DNA of 64,000 bases from Rhodospirillales bacterium. Its GTDB lineage: Bacteria; Pseudomonadota; Alphaproteobacteria; BOG-932; Roseiterribacteraceae. This document shows positions 22,707 through 33,686 of the stretch, one piece after another (position 1 is the first letter of the stretch; each line of letters begins with the position of its first letter). Below the pieces are notes generated by a model. It saw only the letters and a program-made list of their open reading frames with translations. It was not told the origin of the DNA and did not search any database. The translations under genes and the position numbers were made by a program. The stretch spans positions 1-64,000 of the forward strand of contig JAQGIF010000154.1 in the NCBI GenBank assembly GCA_028291345.1, read 5' to 3'.

Positions 22707-23269
22707 CCGTATTTGTTGGCAAACGGCCTAAAACACCACCTAAACCGCGATCCTCGGCCAAGGCGCGGCGGAGCGCGGCGCGTCTGGCTGCAGTCCAAGT
22801 GCTGTATCAGATCGCGCAGACCGCGAAGCCGGCGGGGGAGGCTCTTGCCGAGTTCATCGAGTTCCGAATCGGGCACGAGGTCGACGGCGCGACGTTCGTG
22901 TCAGCCGATATCACGCTGCTGTCGGCGATCGTGCGTGGCGCGGATGCCGAGCAGGCGCATATCGATAGTTTGATCGAGGCAGCAGTGCGGCCGCCTCTCG
23001 AGCGGCAGCGGCTGGAATTGCTGCTGCGGGTCATCCTCGTCGCGGGAACTTGGGAATTGCTGCGGAATCACGAAATGCCGTCCGCGATTCTGCTCGCCGA
23101 ATATGTGGGAATCGCTACGGCATTCTACGGCGGCGCCGAACCCGGGCTGATGAACGGCGTTCTCGATCGTCTGGCACGGACGCTGCGGCCTTACGAATTC
23201 GGCGTGACGGGCGAGGGGCAGATCCCAGCTGGCGCAGCGCATCCGCACACGGCAAAGCGCGACGGCTGA
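22703..23269 (+). CDS. nusB: Transcription antitermination protein NusB
   Basis: ARLAAVQVLYQIAQ..., RVILVAGTWELL, ILLAEYVGIATAFYGG; TTG start overlapping ribH stop is a plausible start (ORF track uses 22661). Confidence 0.88.
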   Translation: MTVFVGKRPKTPPKPRSSAKARRSAARLAAVQVLYQIAQTAKPAGEALAEFIEFRIGHEVDGATFVSADITLLSAIVRGADAEQAHIDSLIEAAVRPPLERQRLELLLRVILVAGTWELLRNHEMPSAILLAEYVGIATAFYGGAEPGLMNGVLDRLARTLRPYEFGVTGEGQIPAGAAHPHTAKRDG

Positions 23270-23293
23270 GGCGCTCCGCCGGATCGGACATCG

Positions 23294-24301
23294 ATGGCAA
23301 TCATCCCTTCGACGCTTGGTGAATTTGGCCGGATCGAGCGGTTTTTCCGACCTCTGACGCGTAATTTTCCCGGTGCGCTGGAGCTGTCCGACGATGCCGC
23401 GGTCGTGAGCGTGCCTACCGGTCAGGAGCTGGTGGTAACCACCGATGCCATCGTCGCGGGCGTGCATTTCCTGGCCTCCGACCCGGCGCGCGACATCGCC
23501 CGCAAGGCGCTTCGCGTCAATCTTTCGGATTTGGCCGCCAAAGGCGCGCATCCGCTGGCCTATACGCTGACTTTGGCAACCGGCCGCGAGTTGGACGATT
23601 CCTGGGTGGAAGCCTTCGCCGCCGGTTTGGCCGACGACCAGCTACAGTACGGTATCGCGCTGGCCGGGGGGGATTCTGTCTCTACAGCCGGCCCGATCTG
23701 GGCGTCGATCACGGCGTTCGGTCTGGCCGAGGCAGGACGCATGGTGAGGCGTAGCGGCGCGCGTCCGGGGGATGTCGTCCTGGTGACCGGCACGATCGGC
23801 GATGCGGCGCTAGGCCTGGCTGTCGCGCAGGGCAGGTTGGCGGTCGAGGACGCGGACAAAGTAACGCTGCTCGATCGCTACCGCCTGCCGCAGCCGCGCA
23901 CCCATCTGGCGCGAGCGATCGCTGAATATGCCAACGCAGCGATCGACATCTCGGACGGCTTGGCGGCCGATTTCGGCCATCTTTGCCGTGCTTCCGGAGC
24001 GTCTGGCAGCATAGCGGTGCCTAACATTCCTTTATCCTCCGCCGCCAGGAATGTGCTCGCCGCGGACGGAACTCGCATGTCTGATATTTTGACCGGCGGC
24101 GACGATTATGAGGTCCTCCTGACCGCATCGGCGCAATCGGCATCGGCGCTCCAGATGGCCGCCGCCGCCCGGGGGATCGCGCTGACCGAAGTCGGCAGCA
24201 TCACGAGTGCTGAAAATACGAATTCCGCGGGGCAAACGACCTTTATCGACGGTGCCGGTCGCAAGATGACGATCGATCGCACCGGCTGGACACATAGCTG
24301 A
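23294..24301 (+). CDS. thiL: Thiamine-monophosphate kinase
   Basis: SDDAAVVSVPTGQELVVTTDAIVAGVHF, RVNLSDLAAKGAHP, DISDGLAADFGHLC. Confidence 0.95.
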   Translation: MAIIPSTLGEFGRIERFFRPLTRNFPGALELSDDAAVVSVPTGQELVVTTDAIVAGVHFLASDPARDIARKALRVNLSDLAAKGAHPLAYTLTLATGRELDDSWVEAFAAGLADDQLQYGIALAGGDSVSTAGPIWASITAFGLAEAGRMVRRSGARPGDVVLVTGTIGDAALGLAVAQGRLAVEDADKVTLLDRYRLPQPRTHLARAIAEYANAAIDISDGLAADFGHLCRASGASGSIAVPNIPLSSAARNVLAADGTRMSDILTGGDDYEVLLTASAQSASALQMAAAARGIALTEVGSITSAENTNSAGQTTFIDGAGRKMTIDRTGWTHS

Positions 24302-24332
24302 TCACGCCGAAGTCACGAACAACGATATCCCG

Positions 24333-24354
24333 AAGCGATTGATGACAATCGCTT
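24333..24354 (+). terminator. Stem-loop AAGCGATTG-ATGA-CAATCGCTT downstream of thiL
   Basis: 9-bp inverted repeat; short T-run only. Confidence 0.5.
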
Positions 24355-24461
24355 TACAGTCATTTACCCGCCCTGTATCCCACATGCGATGAATGGGGAC
24401 GTCTGCGCAGCGCTGAAGAGGCGTTTGTGGAGACAAAAATACAAAAAAGGGACGAAGCAGA

Positions 24462-26555
24462 ATGACGGCTTATGACTGTGTGATCATTGCCGGCGGGGTT
24501 ATCGCCGTGCTTTACGGAATAATCGCCGGGCGATGGGTGCTCGCCAAGGACGCGGGTAATGCCCGGATGCAGGAGATCGCGACCGCGATCCAGATCGGCG
24601 CCCGCGCCTACCTCAGCCGCCAGTATACGACAATCGCCATCGTTGGCGTCGTGATTGCAATCATCCTGGGCTTGACGCTCGGCTATCTGGTGGCCATCGG
24701 TTTCTTCATCGGCGCGGTGCTTTCTGGGATTGCCGGGTTCGTTGGTATGAATGTGTCGGTCCAGGCCAATGTGCGCACCGCGCAGGCGGCGACCAAGGGC
24801 ATGGCTCCGGCCCTCTCGATCGCTTTCACTTCGGGCGCGGTCACCGGCATGCTGGTTGTCGGTCTCGGACTTCTGGGCGTCGCCGGCTATTATTTCTTTC
24901 TCCGGTCGTTGGGCATCCCCCAGCGTGAACTGCTCGAGGCGATGGTCGGCCTGTCCTTCGGCGCTTCACTGATTTCGATCTTCGCCCGTCTGGGGGGCGG
25001 CATCTTCACCAAGGGCGCCGATGTCGGAGCCGATCTGGTGGGTAAGGTCGAAGCGGGTATTCCCGAGGATGACCCCCGTAACCCGGCCGTGATCGCGGAC
25101 AATGTGGGCGACAATGTCGGCGACTGCGCTGGTATGGCGGCGGACCTGTTCGAAACCTACGCGGTGACCACAGTCGCTACCATGCTGCTGGGTTCGATCT
25201 TCTTCGAGGGCGAAACCCAGAGCAAGCTGATGCTTCTGCCGCTCCTGATCGGTTCGGTCTGCATCGTCGCCTCGGTGATCGGGACATTCTTCGTCCGCCT
25301 CGGTGGCGGCAAGAACGTGATGGGCGCGCTCTATAAGGGCTTCATTGCAACCGCCGTGATCTCCTTCGGCCTGATATTGGGTGCGATGAACTGGCTTCTT
25401 GGTTCGGGAACGAGTTTCACCACGACGGGCGGTGACCTTGTCACCTTTACCTTTAACAATCTGATCATCTGCGTCGTGACCGGCCTTGTCGTGACCGGCC
25501 TGCTGATCTGGATCACCGAGTATTACACGTCTACGGTCTATCGTCCGGTGAAGTCGATCGCCAAGTCGTCGGAAACCGGTCACGGCACCAACGTGATCCA
25601 GGGGCTGGCGATTTCGATGGAAGCGACCGCACTTCCGGTCATCGTCATCGCCATCGGGATCATCGTGGCGTTCAGCGAGGCTGGCCTCTATGGCATCGCC
25701 ATCGCAGCGACGACCATGCTGGCGCTAGCAGGCATGGTCGTTGCGCTGGATGCCTATGGTCCGGTCACTGACAATGCCGGCGGCATCGCGGAAATGGCAA
25801 ACCTGCCCGCCGAAGTGCGTGTTACCACCGACGCGCTCGACGCCGTTGGCAACACCACCAAGGCAGTCACCAAAGGCTATGCCATCGGCTCCGCCGGTTT
25901 GGCCTCACTGGTGCTGTTCGCGGCCTATGTGAACGACTTGACGCACTACTTCCCGAAGCTGAACGTCACGTTCAGCCTGACCGATCCCTATGTCGTGATT
26001 GGCCTGTTCTTTGGGGGGTTGCTGCCCTACCTGTTCGGTTCGATGGGTATGACGGCGGTCGGCCGCGCGGCCGGTTCGGTTGTGATCGAGGTTCGGCGTC
26101 AGTTCCGTGAGATCCCCGGCATCATGGCGGGCACGGCGAAGCCGGATTACAGCAAGGCTGTCGATATGCTGACCAAGGCGGCAATCAAGGAAATGATCGT
26201 GCCGTCGCTGCTTCCGGTGCTGGCGCCGGTGGTGCTCTATTTCGTGATCAATGCAGTTGCCGGCCAGTCCAAGGCCTTCACCTCGCTAGGTGCGATGCTG
26301 CTGGGCACCATCGTCACGGGCCTATTCGTGGCCATCTCCATGACCTCGGGCGGAGGCGCATGGGACAATGCCAAGAAACTCATCGAAGAGGGTAATTACG
26401 GCGGCAAGGGTTCCGATGCCCACAAGGCCGCCGTGACCGGGGACACCGTCGGCGACCCCTATAAGGACACAGCCGGCCCGGCTGTGAACCCGATGATCAA
26501 GATCATTAACATCGTCGCTATCCTGCTGCTCGCGATTATCGCCTCGGTGGGGTAA
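24462..26555 (+). CDS. hppA: Membrane-bound H+-translocating pyrophosphatase (predicted K+-independent)
   Basis: [58 protein letters not shown] with Lys at the K+-dependence position. Confidence 0.96.
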   Translation: MTAYDCVIIAGGVIAVLYGIIAGRWVLAKDAGNARMQEIATAIQIGARAYLSRQYTTIAIVGVVIAIILGLTLGYLVAIGFFIGAVLSGIAGFVGMNVSVQANVRTAQAATKGMAPALSIAFTSGAVTGMLVVGLGLLGVAGYYFFLRSLGIPQRELLEAMVGLSFGASLISIFARLGGGIFTKGADVGADLVGKVEAGIPEDDPRNPAVIADNVGDNVGDCAGMAADLFETYAVTTVATMLLGSIFFEGETQSKLMLLPLLIGSVCIVASVIGTFFVRLGGGKNVMGALYKGFIATAVISFGLILGAMNWLLGSGTSFTTTGGDLVTFTFNNLIICVVTGLVVTGLLIWITEYYTSTVYRPVKSIAKSSETGHGTNVIQGLAISMEATALPVIVIAIGIIVAFSEAGLYGIAIAATTMLALAGMVVALDAYGPVTDNAGGIAEMANLPAEVRVTTDALDAVGNTTKAVTKGYAIGSAGLASLVLFAAYVNDLTHYFPKLNVTFSLTDPYVVIGLFFGGLLPYLFGSMGMTAVGRAAGSVVIEVRRQFREIPGIMAGTAKPDYSKAVDMLTKAAIKEMIVPSLLPVLAPVVLYFVINAVAGQSKAFTSLGAMLLGTIVTGLFVAISMTSGGGAWDNAKKLIEEGNYGGKGSDAHKAAVTGDTVGDPYKDTAGPAVNPMIKIINIVAILLLAIIASVG

Positions 26556-26571
26556 GCCCAAGCCCAACGAA

Positions 26572-26607
26572 AAGGCCCGCTATCGGCAACGACAGCGGGC
26601 CTTTTTA
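26572..26607 (+). terminator. Rho-independent terminator after hppA
   Basis: AAGGCCCGCT-ATCGGCAACGAC-AGCGGGCCTTTTT. Confidence 0.9.
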
Positions 26608-26653
26608 TTGCACCGCGCTGGTATTTTAGACCGGCGCGAAATTACGAAGCGGG

Positions 26654-27211
26654 TCAGCCGCCTTCTTCCTCGCCGCCGCCCTTTTTCTTCTTCTTGGAGC
26701 CAGGACGGCCGATATTGCCGATCAGCTGCTCCATGAAGGTGATATCCCGGCCGACGGCCGGGGTGGTCTGCTGTAGCGGTTCGATATCGACTGCCTGGTC
26801 GAGTCCGACTCGATCCACCGAATGCACATGATCGGTATCGTCGAACTGCACGGCGATAAGCTTGCGGTCGGTCACTTCGGGCTTGAAGAAGGCTTCCCGC
26901 TCGGTGCGCTGGCCGACATAGTACCAGGTATTATCGTCGAAAGTGGAGACGACACTGGGCGAGCCGAGCGCTTCGAACACGTCGTTCTTCGATGAGGAGC
27001 CTGTCTTTACCTGGGCGATACGATCCTCGTCGAGCATATTGCCACGATTGGCTATGATCGGGGTGCACCCGGCGAGTATCAGCGGAAATGCAAACCCTGC
27101 AAGGACGACACGCCGCAGGGCCGGAATAGAGAAGTGTGGGGTCATGGCCATCGAAGAAAGAGGCTTGCTAGGGCGAGATCGCCGCACAGCATCTGTGTTC
27201 GACAGTTGCAC
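26654..27211 (-). CDS. bamE: BamE (SmpA/OmlA) outer-membrane assembly lipoprotein
   Basis: Lipobox LAGC; RIAQVKTGSSSKNDVFEALGSPSVVSTFDDNTWYYVGQRTE. Confidence 0.9.
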   Translation of the reverse strand: MQLSNTDAVRRSRPSKPLSSMAMTPHFSIPALRRVVLAGFAFPLILAGCTPIIANRGNMLDEDRIAQVKTGSSSKNDVFEALGSPSVVSTFDDNTWYYVGQRTEREAFFKPEVTDRKLIAVQFDDTDHVHSVDRVGLDQAVDIEPLQQTTPAVGRDITFMEQLIGNIGRPGSKKKKKGGGEEEGG

Positions 27212-27306
27212 CGCCCGCCATTGCCTGTCAACGCTCAGTATACCTAATGACCCGGGGTAGAGCCTGATATGGCCGGGCTATAGTCTGATATGGAAGGTAG
27301 TCGGTT

Positions 27307-27858
27307 GTGATTTCACGGAGCCGTTCACCGCGCAGGGCCGCGCCTCATCTTTACACCAGGGTCGTCGACGCGGCGCGCGCGCCTGTCTTCTATCGCGATC
27401 TCGAGGTCCCCGATTCGATCGAGGGCCGCTACGAGATGATCGTGCTGCATATGGTGCTGCTGCTGCGCCGCCTCCGGGCGGCCGGCGGCAAGCAGGGACG
27501 GCTCGCACAGGCGCTCGTCGATTATATGGCGGCGGATCTGGACCGCTCAATGCGTGAGCTCGGTGTCGGCGATTTGAGTGTGGGCAAGTTCATGAAGCGC
27601 TTGGGGGAGGGCCTTTACGGGCGCGCGGCCGCTTATGATGGTGCATTGGATAAAGGCGATATCGTCGCCTTGGAAATGGCGCTGGCACGCAATATCTTCG
27701 ATGGTGAAAGTCCTGGAGATCAGATTCTGGCCATATTTGCGCGCTATGTCCAAACTCAGTTGGATCACCTGGACGGTCAGCCGATCGAAGACATCGCCGT
27801 CGGCACTGTCGACTTTTTACCCCTCGCGGATTTTGAACATGGCACAAAAATTTCCTGA
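27307..27858 (+). CDS. Ubiquinol-cytochrome c chaperone (CBP3-like)
   Basis: ARAPVFYRDLEVPDSIEGRYEMIVLHMVLLLRRL...; DRSMRELGVGDLSVGKFMKRLGEGLYGR. Confidence 0.9.
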   Translation: MISRSRSPRRAAPHLYTRVVDAARAPVFYRDLEVPDSIEGRYEMIVLHMVLLLRRLRAAGGKQGRLAQALVDYMAADLDRSMRELGVGDLSVGKFMKRLGEGLYGRAAAYDGALDKGDIVALEMALARNIFDGESPGDQILAIFARYVQTQLDHLDGQPIEDIAVGTVDFLPLADFEHGTKIS

Positions 27859-28366
27859 TCCTGAATTCTCTCGCCCATTCGTGGTGGATCGCCTCGGTTC
27901 CACGGCGATAACCGAGACGCTCGACGCCAACGCGGCGGAGCGCGCCGCCCTGGCACTTCGGATGGATCTGGTTTCGCTAGACCAGCTTTCCGCGCGGGTG
28001 ACCCTCGAGCGCGCGGTATCCGGCCTGATTCACGTAACGGGACGATTTGAGGCAGACATCATTCAGACTTGCGTCGTGACACTGGCGGCCTTCCCAAGCC
28101 ATGTGGAAGATAGTTTCGCTCTCGATTTTGGCGATGCTCCCGGCGATTCCGGCGACGAAATCAATGTCGATATCGATTGCGATCCGCCGGAACCGCTCGA
28201 GGATGGGGTCATCGATATCGGTGAGCTGGTCGCGCAATATTTGGCGCTTGCGCTCGATCCCCACCCGCGGGCTCCGGGCGCAACGCTGGAGACGGTGTGG
28301 TCGAATTCCAACGCGGGTGAGCGTTCCCCCTTCGCAATTCTGAAAAACTTGAAAACTTCCAACTGA
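27839..28366 (+). CDS. DUF177 (YceD) family protein
   Basis: MAQKFPDPEFSRPFVVDRL start; directly upstream of rpmF. Confidence 0.85.
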   Translation: MAQKFPDPEFSRPFVVDRLGSTAITETLDANAAERAALALRMDLVSLDQLSARVTLERAVSGLIHVTGRFEADIIQTCVVTLAAFPSHVEDSFALDFGDAPGDSGDEINVDIDCDPPEPLEDGVIDIGELVAQYLALALDPHPRAPGATLETVWSNSNAGERSPFAILKNLKTSN

Positions 28367-28422
28367 CTTCGCGCAAGGACGGCCTGCGTCGACCTTGCCG
28401 CATCCGAAGTTTTGCTTTAAGG

Positions 28423-28444
28423 AAACCGCCTTTGCGAGCGGTTT
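28423..28444 (+). terminator. AAACCGC/GCGGTTT hairpin before rpmF
   Basis: 7-bp stem then TTT. Confidence 0.5.
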
Positions 28445-28480
28445 TCGTCGTCGCATATCTTATTCGATTCGAGTTGTGTT

Positions 28481-28666
28481 ATGGCTGTTCCTAAGAAGAA
28501 AACATCGAAGTCCCGTCGCAACATGCGCCGTGCGCATGATGGAATCACGGCGGTTGGCGTGATTGAATGCTCCAACTGCGGTGAACTCAAGCGTCCGCAT
28601 CATATCTGCACGGCGTGCGGGCATTATGACGGCCGGGAGGTCGTGGAAGTCTCGGCTCAGGCGTGA
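28481..28666 (+). CDS. rpmF: 50S ribosomal protein L32
   Basis: [20 protein letters not shown]. Confidence 0.97.
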   Translation: MAVPKKKTSKSRRNMRRAHDGITAVGVIECSNCGELKRPHHICTACGHYDGREVVEVSAQA

Positions 28667-29736
28667 CTTCGTCAGGGCTTCGCGCCAAGGGGAAGTCCAA
28701 CCTAAACGCTTCGGTTACTGTCGCCCTCGACGCCATGGGGGGAGATCATGCGCCCGATATGGTTATCGAAGGCGCCGATCTGGCGCTTATGCGCTATCCG
28801 AAGGTCAAATATATCTTCTTTGGCGACGAAAGCCGGATCGAGCCCCTTCTGGAAAAGCGCAAGGCACTGCGCTTGGTCGCTTCGATTCACCATACCGACG
28901 AAGCAATCGGTAACGATACTAAGCCGTCGGTCGCGCTGAGAACCGGCAGACAATCCAGCATGCGCCTCGCCATCGACTCGGTTGCCGCCGGCCAGGCGGA
29001 CTGCGTCGTGTCGGCCGGCAATACCGGTGCGCTCATGGCCATGGCGAAAATCGTACTGAAAACCTTGCCCGGGATTCATCGCCCCGCGATCGCCTCGTTC
29101 ATCCCGACGGCCAGGGGCGAAAGCGTCATGCTCGATCTTGGCGCCAACATCGAATGCGACGCCGAAAATCTGGTGCAATTCGCGGTAATGGGATCGATTT
29201 TCGCACGCACGGTGCTGGGTATTCCCGAGCCGACGATCGGCCTGCTCAATGTCGGCGCCGAACAGCTCAAGGGCAACGATGCGGTCAGGGCCGCGGCCGA
29301 TACGCTGAGATCGAAGCCGGTTTCCGGTATTTTCCAGGGCTTTATCGAAGGTAACGATATTCCGGCCGGGACGGTCGATGTCATCGTGACCGACGGCTTC
29401 ACCGGCAATATCGCCTTGAAGCTTGCCGAGGGAATGGGCAAGCTCTATTCCGGCTTTCTGCAACGGACGTTCCGCTCGTCGATGATGGCCCGGTTGGGCT
29501 ATTTGCTGGCAATCGGAGCGTTTCGTAAATTGCGCGCACGTGTCGATCCGCGCCGCTATAATGGCGGCATGTTCCTGGGTTTGTCGGGTGTTTGCGTGAA
29601 AAGCCATGGCGGCATCGACGCGTTCGGATTCGCCAATGCCATCGGCGTCGCGGTCGATCTCGTGGCGCAAGGCTTCAATGAACGAATAGGCGTGGAATTG
29701 CAGCGGTTGGCGCCGGCCGCATCACAACAACAATAG
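28663..29736 (+). CDS. plsX: Phosphate acyltransferase PlsX
   Basis: [36 protein letters not shown]. Confidence 0.95.
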   Translation: MTSSGLRAKGKSNLNASVTVALDAMGGDHAPDMVIEGADLALMRYPKVKYIFFGDESRIEPLLEKRKALRLVASIHHTDEAIGNDTKPSVALRTGRQSSMRLAIDSVAAGQADCVVSAGNTGALMAMAKIVLKTLPGIHRPAIASFIPTARGESVMLDLGANIECDAENLVQFAVMGSIFARTVLGIPEPTIGLLNVGAEQLKGNDAVRAAADTLRSKPVSGIFQGFIEGNDIPAGTVDVIVTDGFTGNIALKLAEGMGKLYSGFLQRTFRSSMMARLGYLLAIGAFRKLRARVDPRRYNGGMFLGLSGVCVKSHGGIDAFGFANAIGVAVDLVAQGFNERIGVELQRLAPAASQQQ

Positions 29737-29750
29737 CTATCGAAGGCATC

Positions 29751-30719
29751 ATGTTTCGCTCGGTTGTCATGGGATGTGGCGCCTATCTTCCCGCGAAGAC
29801 GGTCACCAACGCCGACCTCGCTGGAATCGTCGAAACGTCGGACGATTGGATCGCTCAGCGCACGGGCATTCGCGAGCGTCACATTGCGGGCGATGAGGAA
29901 AAGACGTCCGACCTCGCGTTGGCCGCGGCGACGCGCGCGCTTGATGTCGCCGGCATCGATGGCAGCGACATCGACCTTATCATTCTGGCGACGACGACGG
30001 CCGACCAGACCTTCCCCGCCACCGCCGTGCGGGTGCAGAAAGCGCTCGGCATGTATGCCGGCGCGGCTTTCGATATCCAGGCGGTGTGCTCGGGCTTCGT
30101 CTATGCGCTGGCCGTCGCCGATAATTTCCTGAAGGTCGGGCAGGCCAAGCGAGCACTCGTCATTGGTGCGGAGACTTTCTCCCGCATTCTCGACTGGACC
30201 GACCGGGGCACATGCGTGCTGTTCGGCGACGGCGCAGGAGCCGTGGTGCTGGAGGCCAGGAGCGAAGCGGAAGCGGGCGGGCGCGGCATTATTTCAACCC
30301 ATCTCCATTCCGACGGCCGCTTTCAGGATATCTTGTATGTCGACGGCGGCCCGTCCAGCACCGGAACGGTGGGAAAGCTGCGGATGAACGGCAAGGAGGT
30401 GTTCCGCCATGCCGTTCAGAAGCTGGCTGACGTCGTCGACGAGACGTTGGCCGCCAATGGGCTAAGCGCCGACGACATCAACTGGCTCGTGCCACATCAG
30501 GCCAATCAGCGCATCATAGACAGCACGGCGAAGAAGCTGGGTCTGCCGATCGAGCGTGTGGTTTCCACGATCGCGCGGCACGGCAACACCTCCGCCGCGT
30601 CGATTCCCCTGGCGTTGGCCGATGCGGTCGGCGACGGGCGAATCAGGCAGGGCGATCTCGTTTTGACCGAGGCGATGGGCGGCGGGCTGACCTGGGGTGC
30701 GGCGCTGCTCCGCTGGTAA
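29751..30719 (+). CDS. fabH: Beta-ketoacyl-ACP synthase III
   Basis: [41 protein letters not shown]. Confidence 0.96.
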   Translation: MFRSVVMGCGAYLPAKTVTNADLAGIVETSDDWIAQRTGIRERHIAGDEEKTSDLALAAATRALDVAGIDGSDIDLIILATTTADQTFPATAVRVQKALGMYAGAAFDIQAVCSGFVYALAVADNFLKVGQAKRALVIGAETFSRILDWTDRGTCVLFGDGAGAVVLEARSEAEAGGRGIISTHLHSDGRFQDILYVDGGPSSTGTVGKLRMNGKEVFRHAVQKLADVVDETLAANGLSADDINWLVPHQANQRIIDSTAKKLGLPIERVVSTIARHGNTSAASIPLALADAVGDGRIRQGDLVLTEAMGGGLTWGAALLRW

Positions 30720-30820
30720 TTTTTTGAATCACCTTTGAAATTCAACGATATTGTGCAAGCATTTGTAATTGACCGATTAACCCTGGTCACTTAATCTTCC
30801 ATAGCAATTGGGGGGATGGA

Positions 30821-31117
30821 ATGTCTGGCCAAACAATAACGCGCGCCGACCTCAGCGAGGCGGTTTACCAACAAGTAGGGCTCTCACGTAACGAATCGGC
30901 CGCTCTGGTCGAAACCGTGCTTGACGAAATTTGCGATGCCTTAGCCCAGGGCGAGAGCGTCAAGATTTCGTCATTCGGTAGCTTTGCCGTCCGGCAGAAG
31001 GGGCAGCGTATCGGCCGCAACCCCAAAACCGGTGAGGAAGTGCCGATCCTGCCCCGGCGCGTTCTCGTCTTCCGGGCGAGCCATGTGCTGAGGGAGTTCA
31101 TCAATAAGCGCCAATAG
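30821..31117 (+). CDS. ihfA: Integration host factor alpha subunit
   Basis: [41 protein letters not shown]. Confidence 0.95.
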   Translation: MSGQTITRADLSEAVYQQVGLSRNESAALVETVLDEICDALAQGESVKISSFGSFAVRQKGQRIGRNPKTGEEVPILPRRVLVFRASHVLREFINKRQ

Positions 31118-31184
31118 GCGGCTGACGGTAGTCATAGCGACCTTAGGCAGGCCGATATTGGGCAGGCTGGTTTTGGGATTCTGA

Positions 31185-31676
31185 ATGACGACGAATCGCG
31201 ACGGTTTGGACGATTCCGAACATATCGAGCATGACTTGGCGGGGCCGCTGGTAGTCGAAGCCGACGATGCCCGCATGCGGCCGTCCGGCAAATCGACGGC
31301 GGCGTTCCGTACCATCAGCGAAGTGTCGGCCGAACTTGACGTCCCGCAACATGTGCTGCGTTTTTGGGAGAGCAAGTTCACCCAGCTTCGCCCGCTGAAG
31401 CGCGGCGGGGGACGGCGCTACTACCGGCCGGAAGATCTGGTCTTATTGCGGCGAATTCACGGCCTACTCTATCGTGAAGGCTACACGATCAAAGGCGTGC
31501 AGCGCGTGCTGCGGACGCCGCGGACAGCGATAAGGGAAGAGGCCCCGGTCGAGACTTCGCGTCTGCCCGTCGAAGCGTCCCTGCCTGGCATCGCGAAGCC
31601 GAGCGCGGTCGAGTCCGAGCCGCTTTTGCGCGAATTGCTGAGCGAACTCAAGTCGCTACGCGCATTGTTGAGCTGA
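31185..31676 (+). CDS. MerR-family regulator
   Basis: [67 protein letters not shown]; downstream of ihfA. Confidence 0.9.
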   Translation: MTTNRDGLDDSEHIEHDLAGPLVVEADDARMRPSGKSTAAFRTISEVSAELDVPQHVLRFWESKFTQLRPLKRGGGRRYYRPEDLVLLRRIHGLLYREGYTIKGVQRVLRTPRTAIREEAPVETSRLPVEASLPGIAKPSAVESEPLLRELLSELKSLRALLS

Positions 31677-31818
31677 CTGAAAAATTCGTCGGTGGCGCGG
31701 TTGCGTGGGGGAAGTCGCCTCACTATAGTCCGCACCGTCGTGGCTGCCATCTTCCAGGAATGGCGGCGATCGAAGCGACATAAATCGGCCCGGTATTAAT
31801 TAGGCGGGGCGAATGAGA

Positions 31819-31867
31819 CGGGCAGTGGCGCAGCCTGATAGCGCATCTGCAGGGGGTCGTTGGTTCG
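31819..31867 (+). pseudogene. Degenerate 5' portion of tRNA-Pro (anticodon loop deleted; homology ends at GGTTCG)
   Basis: CGGGCAGTGGCGCAGCCTGATAGCGCATCTGC-[9-nt gap]-AGGGGGTCGTTGGTTCG aligned to the intact tRNA at 31913. Confidence 0.85.
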
Positions 31868-31912
31868 TTATGTTAGTTCGTGGCTAGTGTTCAGAAGCCT
31901 TTGTTGGAGTGA

Positions 31913-31986
31913 CGGGTAGTGGCGCAGTCTGGTAGCGCACCTGCATGGGGTGCAGGGGGTCGTCGGTTCGAATCCGGCCTACCCGA
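31913..31986 (+). tRNA. tRNA-Pro (anticodon GGG), CCA not encoded
   Basis: CGGGTAG/CTACCCG acceptor stem, CCTGC-ATGGGGT-GCAGG anticodon arm, GGTTCGAATCC T-loop. Confidence 0.95.
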
Positions 31987-32240
31987 TTCCGACTTAGGAT
32001 TTCGATACCCATAACTCTTTCGGTTCCGCGGCAGGAGATCGCCCGTGGATATATGCATAACTTAAGTTACCCATTAAAATATCGCGCTTAGGTATCTATG
32101 AGGGTGAGGGCGCTCTACTCGCTTAAAACTGTGCCTGCTCGGTTAAAACTAGACAATTTTTTTTCTAAACAGTCAGCCTCTCACGAGGACTACCCGGGCA
32201 GGGCCACGCTGCACCTGCAGCCACTCGAGCAAATATCGGG

Positions 32241-32708
32241 CTAAGACGGATCCTCGAGCGCGAAGGCCGCGAGATCCCCTGTCTTTCTCAACATCTTGTC
32301 CACCTCACCGGCATGCAACTCCTCGGCATAGATCATCTGCCGGGCATATTCCTCCAGCATGACTGAACGGCCCTCGACCGAGGCCATCAGCTGCTTATAG
32401 AGCTCCAGCGCGGCCGCTTCCGCTTCCAGCGATTCGCGCAGTATCATGCCGATATCATGTTTGTGGCTGTCCAGCAGCGGCCCAATCGCAAGCGACGGGT
32501 ATTTGCCGAGATGCGTGATCATCTCGCCGGCTTGATGCGCGTGCGCTAACGATTCGGTTGCCTGATCGCGCAGCCACGACACGATCGGAATTCGGTTGTA
32601 GCCGAATACGAGGAACGAATAGTGGGTGTATCGGACCACCCCAGCCAGCTCCTGCTCCAAGATTCGGTTCAAGAGATCGACGACCAGATCTTTGTCGAAA
32701 TCGGGCAT
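32241..32708 (-). CDS. Bacterioferritin/ferritin-like protein
   Basis: LNRILEQELAGVVRYTHYSF ... TESLAHAHQAGEMITHLGKYPSL ... IYAEELHAGEVDKML four-helix pattern. Confidence 0.78.
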   Translation of the reverse strand: MPDFDKDLVVDLLNRILEQELAGVVRYTHYSFLVFGYNRIPIVSWLRDQATESLAHAHQAGEMITHLGKYPSLAIGPLLDSHKHDIGMILRESLEAEAAALELYKQLMASVEGRSVMLEEYARQMIYAEELHAGEVDKMLRKTGDLAAFALEDPS

Positions 32709-32799
32709 CTCATCACCTCAGCGTAGTTTCACTCAGGACCTGCTGACTCAATCTCTGTCCTCTGCCCGTTGTTCCTCATTTCTCAGACGTGGGCGCGGC

Positions 32800-33183
32800 G
32801 AGGCGCCTTCATGGCCGCGTGCGCCATTGCCACCTTAGCTCTCCCGCCCGCAGTAGCCGCACCAGCACGTCGCGTCACGGCGATTGATCTTCACCCGGTC
32901 GCTCGCCTTGCCCGGAATGAGCGACGGCGCCACGACATGCAGGAATGGGCAAGTTCCGTGATCTGACGGTGAAACCCAAAGCCGGTCGGTCCGGCCTCGT
33001 ATCTGAAGTGCAATTGCTCATACTTGGAAGCCAACTTGCCGATCAGCCGGTTCATACTCTCGGACGAAGCATCGATCTCGCCGATATAACTGATCTCGTC
33101 CTCCTGATCGGCGTCGGCGATCGCAACAGCATTACGCAGCCTCGCCGCGTCGATTCCGACAAAGCTTCCCTCAATGCCGTCAT
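32800..33183 (-). pseudogene. IS110-family transposase remnant (N-terminal part, frameshifted)
   Basis: Hand translation: FVGIDAARLRNAVAIADADQEDEISYIGEIDASSESMNRLIGKLASKYEQLHFRYEAGPTGFGFHRQITELAHSCM//VAPSLIPGKASDRVKINRRDA//LVRLLRAGEL. Confidence 0.8.
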
Positions 33184-33610
33184 AACCCGCCCTCCTTTAA
33201 AGAGGCCCGATTCCTACCGCAGCCACCGGATGCAGCCATGACCAATGCCGGGTGTCACGGAACGGATATGCGATCTTACAGCAGAGCGGCGATGAGAAGA
33301 TTGAACTGCTCAGCGAGGAACCGCTTATCGTTGGGGGGGGCACAGGGTAGGCGCTGAAGAGATGCAAGATTGAGGGGCCGACCACCCGCACGCCGTCCAA
33401 AAAAGCGCTCGCGAGTTTTTCCACGACGGCCACCGGACCGCGGTCTTGCAGAGATCAAATCGCGCCTAAATCAGCGGTGACATGAATTTCAGTTGGGCCA
33501 TCGCGCGAGCTCAAGTTGTTCTTCTTGCTTAATCACCGGGATCCGTAAATGTAATCGTCACGTCTTACCCCTTAATTGTTTGCACAAATAATGATTAATA
33601 ATGCAAAATC

Positions 33611-33686
33611 CTAGTAGGAGCATGAAATTTACAAACTAGTATGAGCATGAAAGTTACAAAATATACTAGTACAAGCGTCATGCGTG
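33611..33686 (+). repeat. Three tandem AT-rich repeat units beginning CTAGTA
   Basis: CTAGTAGGAGCATGAAATTTACAAA / CTAGTATGAGCATGAAAGTTACAAAATATA / CTAGTACAAGCGTCATGCGTG. Confidence 0.75.
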
